Source: Tragulus kanchil (taxonomy: Eukaryota > Chordata > Mammalia > Artiodactyla > Tragulidae). From it: 64,000 nt of DNA. Below are positions 33,484 to 45,924 of the stretch, piece after piece (position 1 is the first letter of the stretch; each line of letters starts with the position of its first letter). The notes under the pieces are model-generated. The model saw only the letters and a list, made by a program, of their open reading frames with translations. It was not told where the DNA came from and made no database searches. Position numbers and translations under genes: made by a program. The DNA lies in the NCBI GenBank assembly GCA_022376925.1, contig JAIOJX010000003.1:37811874-37875873 (forward strand). The letters run 5' to 3'.

Positions 33484-34745
33484 TAACTTCTTCCTATCTT
33501 CCAAATCTACCCTTTTATGCCACTCGATTGCCTTTATCATATAACCATTATTTCTCATGTTACTATCATAGTACATTCCTGGCTGATTCCTATATCTTAA
33601 GTTTTAACCCCTTCAAGCCATCTTTCATAGAATTAAAAAAAAAAAAAAAAAGTAAGAGATCTTTATAAAACATACACTTCGTCAGATGTTCCCTCTGTTT
33701 AATAAGCTTTCCATGGTCCATGACTATTTTATGAATAGAATCCAAAGCCCAGAGTATGGACTCAGTGCTTTTACAAGATGACTCCTCATTCTCTTTCTAA
33801 GCTTTTCTCCTGCTGGGATTTCACCTGCCACCCCAGCCCCCTATTCCATGTTCTACCAAACTGAACTCTCAATTTGACCTTTGAAACTTTCCACAGACTC
33901 CTTCCTCCACCTTAAACACCCTCCCTATTCTTTCTTCCTTCTTCCTGATGAATTCATATTCTTTTTTTTTTAATTTAAGATAGCATATTCATTGTTTGAG
34001 CTGTCACTGTAAAGTACCACACACTGAGGGGCTTAACAGAAATTTCTTTCCCATATTTCTGGGGACTAGAAGTTCAAGACCAAGGTGTCAGCATTCCTTC
34101 TGAAGACTATGAAGAAGAATCTGTTCCAAACCTCCGGCCAGTTTTCGGTGGTCCTTGGCTTGTAGAATCCAGAATTCCACCTTCATCTTTACATGGCATG
34201 TTCCCAGTGTGCATGCCTGTGTCCAAATTTTCCTCTGTACAAGGATGCCATGCCTATTGTATTAGGATCCAGCCTAATGACCCCATTTTAACTGAATAAC
34301 CTCTGTCAATATCCTATCTTCAGAGAAGGTCACATTCTGCAGTACTAGGGGTTAGGATTTCAAAGTATGAATTTGGGGATCACACACTTTAGCTCATTAC
34401 ACTCAATTCAAAGGAAACCTCAATGATATCTTCTCTAATCTTTCTCTTACATAAAGAATCTTCTTTTTTGCCTTTGCTTATTCACAGTGCCTTCTAAACA
34501 ATTCAAAAATGACACCTGGTACTGTGACTCATAATTTCTGGTTTACACAGTTTGTATACTAATGTGTACTATTACATATTACATTTGCTAATTTCCCCTA
34601 CTGTATTGAGAATTCATTTTTTTTTAAAGAGCAAGTTTTTCATCTTTTAAAAGAGCACTTCTTTTTAAATCCCCAGAACGTATAGTGTCTAGGTTAACAA
34701 TCAGTTGCTCAAAATATGTTTATTGGATGAATAAATGAATGAATG
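33484..34745 (+). mobile_element. L2 LINE, long fragment interrupted by an MLT1
   Basis: L2 sequence at 33484-33965 resumes at 34410-34745 with 'gaaacctcaatgatatcttc' (the L2 segment following its Ser/Thr-rich stretch). It ends in the diagnostic tail 'tgctcaaaatatgtttattg' then 'gatgaataaatgaatgaat'. The MLT1 at about 33975-34408 sits inside it. Confidence 0.65.
33985..34408 (-). mobile_element. MLT1 LTR inserted in L2
   Basis: Reverse-complement motifs in order: 'aagtaccacacactgagggg', 'agaagttcaagaccaaggtg', 'gtccttggcttgtagaatcc', 'aatgaccccattttaactg', 'ggtcacattctgcagtacta', 'ggggttaggatttcaaagta'. Confidence 0.82.
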
Positions 34746-36121
34746 AGTAAACTGGCATATTATAATCAACTCAAGTTCAGAGAAAAGTTTCAACTTCTGA
34801 AAATAAGTGTTTAAAACAGATTAACTTTAAAGTAAAATTGACTTCAAAATCAAATTATTAAATTCATTATTTCCTGAGATTAATGGATTTGCTTTTAAAA
34901 TTTCAAAATATGAAACTTAAGATTGAATGAAGCATGAATTTTACTTAATAATGCTTTTCACTTGACATAATATTTTAAAAAATCTAATTAAACTTGAACA
35001 TCTAGGCAAGAGCTACCTGTCAATGTCAAATTTTTGTGATGCCTTACACCTTGCATCTTTAGACTATCTTCCTAGAAGCTATGGTATTAGATTCTCAGAA
35101 CCACCTTATTCCATGGACACTGTTATCCCTAATGAAAAGATAAATTGATAGTTTGAGTTATTTGGGACTTTGCCAAAAATAAGAACTAAAATTCTTATCT
35201 TCTGATGAGAAGATCTTATCTCCTGCATATAAAAAATGTTATGATTATAAAAATATGTACCTCTATCTTTTCTACCATTATGAACTGTATCTTTAAATAA
35301 CTTTAAAAATTTAAGTCAAGGATGAATGTGTATAATCAACTGGATTCACAAATTACCACTGTATAAGCGGAAGAGTCCAAAATTGACTTTTGTTTTCTCC
35401 CTGAGATGTCCATGCTTCATAGAACTTCAACCTTTACGTACATAAGAACATAGAGAACTGCAGAACAGGAGAATAAATTATCACACAAATGGTGTTTCCG
35501 CAAACCACAAGTGAAAGTGCTTTCAGTAACAATCTGTTGTAGAGATAAGAAGGGAACCAGAGACAGTTAAGATGAAAACAAAATTATTCCACCAGGAATA
35601 TATAATATATTTGTTCGATTTTTCCTTTGAGCAGAATGATCCATTACAGGAGAAAAAAAAAAAAAAAACAGAAATTAAAACATTTGGAAGCTCTGTTATC
35701 TGTAAACCTTTAAGGTTGTGTTTACTTAATTGGATTAGAATGAAACGTAAACAGCGAGAGTCTGGTCATGACACTGGGCAGATATAGTAATCATCTGGGT
35801 TTCAGCTGCTGGGAAAATCTCCACCAGACACTTCCCAAGTTCACTCACAAGATGACAATTTTCTCCCTAAGGCAATCAGGACTTCTAAACAACAAATCAA
35901 GAGAAGACGAATTGTATTGCAAGGTTAAATCAGTACACTTCTCACAGATTTAAAACAGAGAAACCTGATCTATCAATATATTTATAGCAAAAGGTCCTGG
36001 TCCACCTCAGTACTTCCAGTGTTTCTTTAACTCTATTTACATCTAAGCGCTTCTTTAAACCATATACTAGAAAATTCATAAATTTCTTTTGGTTTTCTCA
36101 TGATGTCCAGCACCATGGCAA
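34746..36121. other. AT-rich single-copy sequence
   Basis: No repeat or exon recognised. A run of A at 35654-35669. The frames at 35572-35787 and 35768-35953 match nothing familiar. Confidence 0.5.
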
Positions 36122-36149
36122 GCCTTAAGGAAGAGTTTGGGGGTGGCAA

Positions 36150-36353
36150 TGGTTGAGTTGCAGAGTCATATTTGACTCTTTGCGACCCTATGAACTGTAG
36201 CCCACCAGACTCCTTTGTCCATGAGATTTTTCAAGCAAGACTACTGGAGTGGATTGACATTTCCTTCTCAAGCAGATCTTCCCAACTAAGGAACTGAACC
36301 CATGCCTCCGGCTTGGCAGGCAGATTCTTTGCCACCGAGTCTCCTGGGACATC
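36150..36353 (-). mobile_element. Bov-tA SINE
   Basis: 'catatttgactctttgcgac', 'agcccaccagactcctttgt', 'actactggagtggattgac', 'caggcagattctttgccac'. Confidence 0.87.
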
Positions 36354-37009
36354 AAGGAAGTATCTAATGAATAAATATTGATGGATGGATATCTGTTTAG
36401 GGTTTTTATATTTCACATTTTCCTGTTTAAAGGGCAGGATAAAATGATTATAGTTTCCAACCCACATTCAATTTATCCCATTTAAACATTGTAACATTGA
36501 AATGAAATAGTTATTATTAACCAAACTTTAAAAAGGCAAAAGGCATAATGATTTGTGGTTCCATGTCCATTTACAAAACTAAAGGCAGTCACCATCAGGG
36601 ACTGACACCCTGAGTCTTAGCTTTGCTGGACAATGGGTTTATACCTCATAGAGTTCAGGCTGGCTGCTCAACTAGAGTCCCAGTCTTTAGGAGAGGTCTA
36701 GAGCAAAACGCTTTAGCTTTCCATTCCTATTATTATTACTGTCACCAAGTGTCCCTTACCTTTTTTTTTTTTTTTGAAGTTCTGTATTATCTGCCTAACT
36801 GTTGTAGGGAACAACCAATTCTGACTCCATGCTGGATCTGTTTGTTTGACTTTAATCTTTGCTTTTTATGGCTTTTGTTATAATCATACATAATGTCCTA
36901 CTTCAAGAGAACCCTGCCCCTGTGCCTGATTGTTAAACTAAAGTGTCTTTGTTCAACTCACAGAGAGATAATCTGATCCTGCTTACTTGTGAACATGCAG
37001 TGCAAAGAT
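36354..37009. other. Unassigned sequence, part possibly LTR-like
   Basis: Positions 36785-36995 ('gactccatgctggatctgtt', 'agagaaccctgcccctgtg') feel like a ruminant ERV LTR but I cannot confirm it. Repeated at 37398-38049. Confidence 0.35.
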
Positions 37010-37165
37010 GGGCACAATATAAGACAGACAGTAAGGACCTAACAGAAGTAGAAGAGGGGGCAAATATAAATAGAAAACTACAAAAAAGGTATTAATGGGC
37101 TGGAGAACCACGATGGTGTGGTCACTCAGCTAGAGCCAGATATCTTGCAGTATGAAGTCAAGCAG
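37010..37165 (+). mobile_element. BovB LINE internal fragment (copy A, chimeric end)
   Basis: 'gatgggcacaatataagac', 'ggacctaacagaagtagaag', 'cgatggtgtggtcactcagc'. The terminal part differs from the equivalent at 38130-38211. Confidence 0.8.
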
Positions 37166-37193
37166 GCCTTAAGGAAAAGTTTGGGGGTGGCAA

Positions 37194-37397
37194 TGGTTGA
37201 GTTGCAGAGTCATATTTGACTCTTTGCGACCCTATGAACTGTAGCCCACCAGACTCCTTTGTCCATGAGATTTTTCAAGCAAGACTACTGGAGTGGATTG
37301 ACATTTCCTTCTCAAGCAGATCTTCCCAACTAAGGAACTGAACCCATGCCTCCGGCTTGGCAGGCAGATTCTTTGCCACCGAGTCTCCTGGGACATC
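37194..37397 (-). mobile_element. Bov-tA SINE, duplicate of 36150-36353
   Basis: Second copy inside duplication 11. Confidence 0.87.
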
Positions 37398-38049
37398 AAG
37401 GAAGTATCTAATGAATAAATATTGATGGATGGATATCTGTTTAGGGTTTTTATATTTCACATTTTCCTGTTTAAAGGGCAGGATAAAATGATTATAGTTT
37501 CCAACCCACATTCAATTTATCCCATTTAAACATTGTAACATTGAAATGAAATAGTTATTATTAACCAAACTTTAAAAAGGCAAAAGGCATAATGATTTGT
37601 GGTTCCATGTCCATTTACAAAACTAAAGGCAGTCACCATCAGGGACTGACACCCTGAGTCTTAGCTTTGCTGGACAATGGGTTTATACCTCATAGAGTTC
37701 AGGCTGGCTGCTCAACTAGAGTCCCAGTCTTTAGGAGAGGTCTAGAGCAAAACGCTTTAGCTTTCCATTCCTATTATTATTACTGTCACCAAGTGTCCCT
37801 TACCTCTTTTTTTTTGAAGTTCTGTATTATCTGCCTAACTGTTGTAGGGAACAACCAATTCTGACTCCATGCTGGATCTGTTTGTTTGACTTTAATCTTT
37901 GCTTTTTATGGCTTTTGTTATAATCATACATAATGTCCTACTTCAAGAGAACCCTGCCCCTGTGCCTGATTGTTAAACTAAAGTGTCTTTGTTCAACTCA
38001 CAGAGAGATAATCTGATCCTGCTTACTTGTGAACATGCAGTGCAAAGAT

Positions 38050-38668
38050 GGGCACAATATAAGACAGACAGTAAGGACCTAACAGAAGTAGAAGAGGGGG
38101 CAAATATAAATAGAAAACTACAAAAAAGGTCTTAATGAACTGGATAACCATGATGGTGTGGTCACTCAGCTAGAGCCAGATATCCTGTAGTGTGAAGTCA
38201 AGTGGGCCTTAGGAAGCAATACTACCTAAAAAACCTAGTGTTTTCCCCAGTAGTCATATATGAATGTGAGAACTGAAATATAAAGAAGGCTGAGCTGGAA
38301 GAACTGATGCTTTAGAACTGCGGTTCTGAAGACTCTTGAGAGTCCCTTGGACTGAAAGGAGATCAAGTCAGTCAATCCTAAAGGAAATCAACCCTGAATA
38401 TCCTTTGGAAGAACTGATGCTGAAGCTGAAGCTCCAATACTTTGGCCACCAGATGGGAAGAGCCGACTCACTAGAAAAGATCCTGATGGAAAAGAAACAT
38501 TGAGGGTAGGAGGAGAAGGGGGTGACAGAGGATGAGATGGTTGGATGGCATCATCAACTCAATGGACATGAATTTGAGCAAATTTTGGGAGATAGTGAAG
38601 GACAGGGATGCCTGGCATGCTGCAGTCCATGGGGTCGCAAAGAGTCAGACATGACTGAGTGACTTAAC
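38050..38668 (+). mobile_element. BovB (RTE) LINE, internally deleted
   Basis: The ORF-region piece (to about 38230, 'gtgaagtcaagtgggcctta') is joined to the 3' end: 'ccaatactttggccaccaga', 'gggaagagccgactcacta', 'gagatggttggatggcatca', 'catgaatttgagcaaattt' and 'ccatggggtcgcaaagagtc'. The reverse transcriptase domain is missing, so the element is inactive. Confidence 0.9.
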
Positions 38669-38863
38669 AACAAACCACCTGTGAATGGGTGAAAGAAAGA
38701 AAAGATTAACATGTCCCTTCCTGAAGCTAGACATTCCCAGAGATGTTCTGCAAGACTGATGAACCTTTTTACGTCCTCATTGTCTCTCCCTCTCTATTCT
38801 GCCTTCTGAGTTTAGTTCCTCATTACTTCGCTCTCTGATTCTATAAAAAGAACCTAGCTTCCA

Positions 38864-39221
38864 TGGGCTTCCCCGGTGACCCAGTGGGTAAGCTTCCCCG
38901 GTGACCCAGTGGGTAAGGACACCGCCTTGCAGTGCAAGGGGCGCCGGTTTGATCCCTGGCCTGGGAAGATCCCACGTGCCGCGGAGCGGCTGGACCCATG
39001 TGTCCAATTACCGAGCTGGAGCTCTGGAGCGCATGTACCCAGAGCCGGCGCTCTGCGACAACGGACGCCACCACGATGGGAGGCCCACAGGAGCCAAAGA
39101 ACAAAGATGGATGAAAATAGAGAAATGAAAGACCGGTGGAGGTGGCCTGCCCACTCCCCTCCCTCCCCAACCCGACCCCCACCCAAAATAAATAAATAAA
39201 TGAATATTAAAAAAAAAAAAA
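38864..39221 (+). mobile_element. CHR-type SINE with a 25-base duplicated head
   Basis: The first 25 bases ('gcttccccggtgacccagtg' and five more) occur twice in tandem at about 38869-38918. The rest is a typical young CHR element with a C-rich segment, AAAT repeats and an A tail. Target duplication 'agaacctagcttcca' at 38849-38863 and 39222-39236. Confidence 0.93.
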
Positions 39222-39459
39222 AGAACCTAGCTTCCAGAGCCCAACAAGATGGTTATTTGGAGACATTAGTCTGACCTTCTTGGTCAGTCAGCTTTCTGAA
39301 TAACGCTGTATTCCTTGTTCTTTGTCTCAGTACTTTATCTCTTGGTTAACTGACATGTTGTGTGGTGAACAGTGTGAGCTTGGATTTGGTAACTCCTTTT
39401 GTTCACTGAGTCCTTCATTCACCCCGAAGTGTTTTATACAGTGCTTCTGAAAGTGACCT

Positions 39460-39838
39460 CTTGAAAATGTACCTCTGATTTTGTCAGTCCTCTGTTTTGG
39501 GAGGTAAAGTCTTTCCACAGCTCCTAGAATAAATATCACAGTCTTGGGCCAGCAATGCCCTGTAGGCTTAAACCTGCCTACTTTCTGTAGGTCACCTCAT
39601 TCTCTTTCCCCCAAGGCTCTCCACACTAATGCTTAGCAGACTGTGTCGCATTTTCTGACCCTGTCTCATCTCCTACTTTTCACATCTTAACATCTACTTG
39701 GACCTGCCTGCTCTGACTCTGCCCAGCTATGATGGTTTTACCCTCCACGTCCCAGCTCAGTGTCACTTCTGGAAGTCTGTCCTTTCTTTCCAGTCAGAGA
39801 TAGGTCTTCCAGATTAGCCAGAGGTGTCATCCCTGGTA
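39460..39838 (+). mobile_element. L2 LINE fragment (copy A)
   Basis: 'gcaatgccctgtaggcttaa', 'acctgcctactttctgtagg', 'cccagctcagtgtcacttct' fit the L2 3' region. The fragment continues only in copy B. Confidence 0.6.
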
Positions 39839-40040
39839 ACTTAACAACAAACCACCTGTGAATGGGTGAAAGAAAGAAAAGATTAACATGTCCCTTCCTG
39901 AAGCTAGACATTCCCAGAGATGTTCTGCAAGACTGATGAACCTTTTTACGTCCTCATTGTCTCTCCCTCTCTATTCTGCCTTCTGAGTTTAGTTCCTCAT
40001 TACTTCGCTCTCTGATTCTATAAAAAGAACCTAGCTTCCA

Positions 40041-40398
40041 TGGGCTTCCCCGGTGACCCAGTGGGTAAGCTTCCCCGGTGACCCAGTGGGTAAGGACACC
40101 GCCTTGCAGTGCAAGGGGCGCCGGTTTGATCCCTGGCCTGGGAAGATCCCACGTGCCGCGGAGCGGCTGGACCCATGTGTCCAATTACCGAGCTGGAGCT
40201 CTGGAGCGCATGTACCCAGAGCCGGCGCTCTGCGACAACGGACGCCACCACGATGGGAGGCCCACAGGAGCCAAAGAACAAAGATGGATGAAAATAGAGA
40301 AATGAAAGACCGGTGGAGGTGGCCTGCCCACTCCCCTCCCTCCCCAACCCGACCCCCACCCAAAATAAATAAATAAATGAATATTAAAAAAAAAAAAA
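40041..40398 (+). mobile_element. CHR-type SINE, duplicate of 38864-39221
   Basis: Second copy inside duplication 12, with the same 25-base head duplication. Confidence 0.93.
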
Positions 40399-40636
40399 AG
40401 AACCTAGCTTCCAGAGCCCAACAAGATGGTTATTTGGAGACATTAGTCTGACCTTCTTGGTCAGTCAGCTTTCTGAATAACGCTGTATTCCTTGTTCTTT
40501 GTCTCAGTACTTTATCTCTTGGTTAACTGACATGTTGTGTGGTGAACAGTGTGAGCTTGGATTTGGTAACTCCTTTTGTTCACTGAGTCCTTCATTCACC
40601 CCGAAGTGTTTTATACAGTGCTTCTGAAAGTGACCT

Positions 40637-41170
40637 CTTGAAAATGTACCTCTGATTTTGTCAGTCCTCTGTTTTGGGAGGTAAAGTCTTTCCACAGCTC
40701 CTAGAATAAATATCACAGTCTTGGGCCAGCAATGCCCTGTAGGCTTAAACCTGCCTACTTTCTGTAGGTCACCTCATTCTCTTTCCCCCAAGGCTCTCCA
40801 CACTAATGCTTAGCAGACTGTGTCGCATTTTCTGACCCTGTCTCATCTCCTACTTTTCACATCTTAACATCTACTTGTACCTGCCTGCTCTGACTCTGCC
40901 CAGCTATGATGGTTTTACCCTCCACGTCCCAGCTCAGTGTCACTTCTGGAAGTCTGTCCTTTCTTTCCAGTCAGAGATAGGTCTTCCAGATTAGCCAGAG
41001 GTGTCATCCCTGGTAACATTCAACATGTTAATATTTGTATGAGTTAAGTTTTTTAAATTTCCATCCCCAACCTCTCTTCTTCTCTAGTCAATCCACAAAT
41101 TCCCAGTACCAGTCATATGCATAACACTGATTAAATGATTCATAAACATTTACTGAATTAAATAAATCCC
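40637..41170 (+). mobile_element. L2 LINE fragment with 3' tail
   Basis: Continues past the junction to the tail: 'accagtcatatgcataacac' and 'gattcataaacatttactg' then 'aattaaataaat'. Shows where the real sequence goes after the duplication. Confidence 0.62.
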
Positions 41171-41490
41171 TTTTTACTGGTTCAGCTCTACTGAGCAATT
41201 CTTAATAACTTTTCCCTTTTGCCTTATGTATTTGCATATGCTGAAACTTTTTCTTCCTGGCTTTTTTCATCCTCTGTCCAAGGTCATTCACTTGCCTGGG
41301 ACTCTATTAGGATCCATTTTAATTGTCAATTTTTAAAAAGGTATTGGCCTGAAATTGCTCTGTCTCTAGCAAAATGGGTTTATTTGGTATCAGCAGTTAA
41401 TTATAATTTGGGATCTACAACCAAATCCAGCCACCTGCAAGTCTTTATCTGGCAAGGGAAGGCCAAAGCTTTCATAGACAGAAAAAAAGA
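41171..41490. other. Unassigned sequence
   Basis: The 146-codon frame from 41219 is open mostly by chance: its second half is translated Bov-tA. No gene called. Confidence 0.5.
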
Positions 41491-41491
41491 A

Positions 41492-41695
41492 GTTGGTTCC
41501 CAGGTGGCACTAGTGGTAAAGAAACTGCCTGCCGATGCAGGAGACATGAGAGACTCAGGTTCAGTTCCTGGGTTGGGAAGACTTCCCGAAGGAGGGCATG
41601 GCAAGCCACTCCACTGCTTTTTCCTGGAGAATTCCACAGACAGAGGAGCCTGTCCATAGGGTCACACAGTCAGGTATGACTGAAGAAACTCAACA
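41492..41695 (+). mobile_element. Bov-tA SINE
   Basis: 'ggttcccaggtggcactagt', 'cagttcctgggttgggaaga', 'ggagggcatggcaagccact', ending in a CA run. Confidence 0.88.
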
Positions 41696-43584
41696 CACAC
41701 ACACACAGAAAGTAAACAAAGTGTCCATCGTTTTTCACTGCTTGAGTCCTTCCTGGAAGAAAGGGGAGTCTTTCTTCTTATCGTAGGGCTCTGCTTTCAT
41801 CACAGGGAGTGAGAGCTTCCCCTTCTGCTCTCCCAACTCTATTTAATTCAGGTTTCTGTTCCTCAATTTTTTCTAATCTTGATTTTTTATTTGATATTTG
41901 AGAAAATCACTGAAACATTTAAGATATGTTTAAAGTCATTACAGCATACCAAGATGTCATTAGCACTTACATATGATTGTAACATATGCTAATGGTGAAA
42001 ATTATTTGAAACTAAAATATATTTGGAACATTAAGCTTGGGGTTTTTCACAAAAAGAGAACCCTTTGAAATTAGGTTGGTATGATACATTTCCACATAGT
42101 AGGCAGATGATATTCAGAAACAGTGATCTGGGTTAAATTTCATCAAATAGACAATAAACTGCTCTCGGTGACACGCAGTGTATAGACTATGCCTTATAAG
42201 ATTCCTGTGACTCTTCCTAGCAGAGAGCTGTAGGAAACACAGGCCAAGAATAAAATCTCCCTAATGTTAGTGATTCCTTGAATACTATTATTACTAACAT
42301 CTTGTTAAATAAGGTTCACATGCTTTTAAGATCTTCAGTTTCTTTGAATCACATTCTCCATTAATTGTACAATCCTCCTGGCAATATAAATACAGCTGCA
42401 TTTTCACTGAATCAATCTTTGTAAATATTTTATATTTTGCAGCAGTTGGATTTCATTAATCAAGGATAACATAAAACATTTCATGGAAGCATTTGGAAAT
42501 CTGAAATGTGTGTAGTGTAGAAAAGAAGCATTTAGGATATAGTGACAAAATTGATAACAATAAGAACTAGTGTATTGTGAATGGTAGAATGAATGAGAAG
42601 TCATTTGATCTTTAACATGAGCTTTTTCTCTAGACTGAAATAGTTAAACATGCTCAGTGTAGACAATACAGGAAAAAATATCTCCATGTAGGGGTAACTG
42701 AGTAGAACATTAAAATTTTGCTGTATTCTAATATATATGAGAGGAACTATATCTATCTATATGGTTTCAGAATTACAGTCATAAAGTATTTCACTTTTAG
42801 AACATTTTCTCATTATTACTATTAAAATCTTGTATTGAAAGTGAAACAAAACAAGTGAATGTGTGCCATTTATACATATTGGAAACGATTAACTCAGAGG
42901 AAAATGACTACATCATTTCTTCAGGTGACAATTTTCTTTTAAAAACATCCTCCAGGAAGATCATTCTATGCTGAATAAAATAAGAGCTATCGCTATTTAC
43001 AATGCACAGCTGTAACACACATACACAAATACACATACACACAATATGAATTTGATCCTTTGAACTCAAATGGATCGAGAGTGTCGGCTATCAAAAAAAA
43101 TCACAACATACTTTTAAATTCTACTGTCCCATTCTAAGAATGAGCTACTATTATACTGAATGTGACTGCCTTGTCATTGGAATAAAGCAGACATTATGGA
43201 ATTTTGAGTTTGTACGTACTTACAAAGGATAAAAACAAGGGAAGACATGTGCAATCACACCATTTACCCTTCTGCCTATTTTAACAACAAAATTAATGGT
43301 TTTCCTCTTTAATTCAGTTTTTGAGGGTAAGTTTAAAACCCTTGCAACCCCAGTTCTGGTTATTCTAATGATAGGAAGTGAGGAAGCATTATCATTAGCA
43401 AATATCTTAAAGTATTTGCTAAATAGAGGGTGACTAACTATAACCCCTTCTTTTAGAGATTTTGGTAGGAAATAGAGACACAGATGTTGACATTTCAAAC
43501 AGTGAGGAAGAATCCAGGAGTTCCATGATGGAAAAGCCAAGGTGACCTTGTGCAGCCCCTGGTTACCGGTTCTACAGGCTGTGT
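41696..43584. other. AT-rich single-copy sequence
   Basis: Nearly 1.9 kb with no repeat recognised apart from a short CA/TACACA run at 43015-43042. Frames at 42404-42604 and 43220-43540 (minus) resemble no protein. It could contain conserved non-coding DNA but I cannot test that. Confidence 0.5.
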
Positions 43585-43768
43585 GTTTGTACTCAGTTCC
43601 TTCGTTTGTGTCTGGCTCTATGTGACCCCATGGATGGTAGCCTGCCAGGCTCCTCCCAGCAAGAATACTGGAGTGGGTTGTCAGACCCTCCTCCAGGGGA
43701 TCTTCCCAACCCAGGGATCAAGCCTGCATCTCCTGTTCTTAACCCCTGAGCCACTGGGGAAGCCCCAT
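43585..43768 (-). mobile_element. Bov-tA SINE
   Basis: 'ctatgtgaccccatggatgg', 'gcctgccaggctcctccca', 'agaatactggagtgggttgt', 'ctgagccactggggaagccc'. A deletion removes part of the middle. Confidence 0.87.
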
Positions 43769-44617
43769 AGGCTGTAGCGGAGGGCAACCAACTAGACCTA
43801 TGTCAGGCTAGACCTCAGGAGACATCCAGGAGAGAAGGGCTGCTTTGGTGAACTCAGGTGAGGGATGTGGCATTTAAAGGTTGCCTCAAGGAGCAGGTAA
43901 AACTGTTAAAAGTCCTACAACCTAAATTTCCCACACACCAAAATTTGTACCTTTGAAAGCAGTTTAAGCTTCCATAAACACTAAATGTTTTCCTTGAGTT
44001 CCCTAAAGAACTGATGCAAGGTTTTAATATGTATAATATATATTAAAATGACAAGGTAATAAAGGAAAAAAAACACAGGGGTACGTGGGTATGGTGGGTG
44101 GAAGGAGCGCATAAGAAGTTCTGCATAATGAAACTCCAAAATAGTCGTCAAGCTTTTGCTCGAACATGATTTGTATTTGTATTAAGGCAAAGATGTTATT
44201 CCCACAGAGGAAATGATTTAACAATTCATCAGTACTTTTCTGTGTAATTGAAAGCCTCTCAATTATGCTCCTGCAAAGTACAGAACCTGAGGAAAGTATT
44301 GCTGAAAATGCAAACTCAGATTAGTATTTAAAAAGCCAGCTATCTTCAAAGTCTTCCAACCTATGGTAACAGGCACAGTTAGAGCTGAGATGTCAAGGAA
44401 CCAGTTCAGTAGTCTTTTGCTTATAGTCTGAAAAATGCCTGAGTTAAAACTTTTGTGCTTAAATACTAAACACAACAGACATCTTATGCAGTCTGAATAT
44501 CCACGAATGATCCTTTGTATTATACAGTACCATGTTGTACTGACATTACAGAAAATCGAATTGAGAAATAATGAAGTACATGATTTGACTTAGATTGAAA
44601 TGAAAACTAACTTTCTT

Positions 44618-44853
44618 TTCTTTTTTTAATGATTGTATTTACTCACTTTTGGCCATGCTAGGTGTTTGTTGCCATGCAGGCCTGAGAGCTTCAGTATTTG
44701 AGGCTCCTGGGAGCCAGAGCACAGGCTCAGTAGTTATGGTGAATGTGCTTGGTTTCTCTGAGGCATGTGGGGGTCTTTCTAGGCCAGGAATTGAACCTGT
44801 GTCTCTGGCATAGGCAGGAGGATTTTTTACCTCTGAGCCACTAGGGAAACTCA
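44618..44853 (-). mobile_element. tRNA-derived (CHR-like) SINE
   Basis: Minus strand: 'gagtttccctagtggctcag', 'ggttcaattcctggcctag'. A 15-base target duplication, 'aaaactaactttctt', is at 44603-44617 and 44854-44868. Confidence 0.87.
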
Positions 44854-45688
44854 AAAACTAACTTTCTTGAGCATTTAATATCACAACAATTAATCACCAT
44901 ACAACTTAATTTAAACAGATTCGGGAGCTCAGGAGGGGAGATTTCATGCCATATGGCAATACCAGAGCCCAACAGGAAGAAGAAAGATTTTCTCTTCTTA
45001 ACCGGGAAAGGCTCAGCCAATGAACAACTCAGTCATTGAAAAAAACCACTATATTCATTTTTCCTTGAGTTCCCTAAAGAACTGATGCAAGGTTTTAATA
45101 TGTATAATATATATTAAAATGACATGGTAATAAAGGAAAAGAAATACAGGGGTACGTGGGTATGGTGGGTGGAAGGAGCGCATAAGAAGTTCTGCATAAT
45201 GAAACTCCAAAATAGTCGTCAAGCTTTTGCTCGAACATGATTTGTATTTGTATTAAGGCAAAGATGTTATTCCCACAGAGGAAATGATTTAACAATTCAT
45301 CAGTACTTTTCTGTGTAATTGAAAGCCTCTCAATTATGCTCCTGCAAAGTACAGAACCTGAGGAAAGTATTGCTGAAAATGCAAACTCAGATTAGTATTT
45401 AAAAAGCCAGCTATCTTCAAAGTCTTCCAACCTATGGTAACAGGCACAGTTAGAGCTGAGATGTCAAGGAACCAGTTCAGTAGTCTTTTGCTTATAGTCT
45501 GAAAAATGCCTGAGTTAAAACTTTTGTGCTTAAATACTAAACACAACAGACATCTTATGCAGTCTGAATATCCACGAATGATCCTTTGTATTATACAGTA
45601 CCATGTTGTACTGACATTACAGAAAATCGAATTGAGAAATAATGAAGTACATGATTTGACTTAGATTGAAATGAAAACTAACTTTCTT

Positions 45689-45924
45689 TTCTTTTTTTAA
45701 TGATTGTATTTACTCACTTTTGGCCATGCTAGGTGTTTGTTGCCATGCAGGCCTGAGAGCTTCAGTATTTGAGGCTCCTGGGAGCCAGAGCACAGGCTCA
45801 GTAGTTATGGTGAATGTGCTTGGTTTCTCTGAGGCATGTGGGGGTCTTTCTAGGCCAGGAATTGAACCTGTGTCTCTGGCATAGGCAGGAGGATTTTTTA
45901 CCTCTGAGCCACTAGGGAAACTCA
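45689..45924 (-). mobile_element. CHR-like SINE, duplicate of 44618-44853
   Basis: Second copy inside duplication 13. Confidence 0.87.

Larger units (their letters stand above)
31923..34097. repeat. Direct duplication 10 (period about 1089)
   Basis: Copy A is 31923-33010 and copy B 33012-34097. Differences: one G in the SINE (32169/33258), 'ttttatcccc' against 'ttttaacccc', 'aaaatagc' against 'aagatagc', and 'ctggcgact' against 'ctggggact' next to the junction. Confidence 0.97.
36122..38211. repeat. Direct duplication 11 (period 1044)
   Basis: Copy A is 36122-37165 and copy B 37166-38211. Interiors are near-identical except for a T run (36763/37806). The last 85 bases of copy A, which are BovB sequence, differ from copy B at about ten positions, all substitutions. 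Confidence 0.96.
38662..41017. repeat. Direct duplication 12 (period 1177)
   Basis: Copy A is 38662-39838 and copy B 39839-41017. One substitution noticed (39700 G against 40877 T). Contains a full CHR SINE with target duplications and an L2 fragment. Confidence 0.97.

Noticed and set aside
41219..41659. 146-codon plus-strand frame
   Set aside because: Its second half is translated Bov-tA SINE and the first half matches nothing known.
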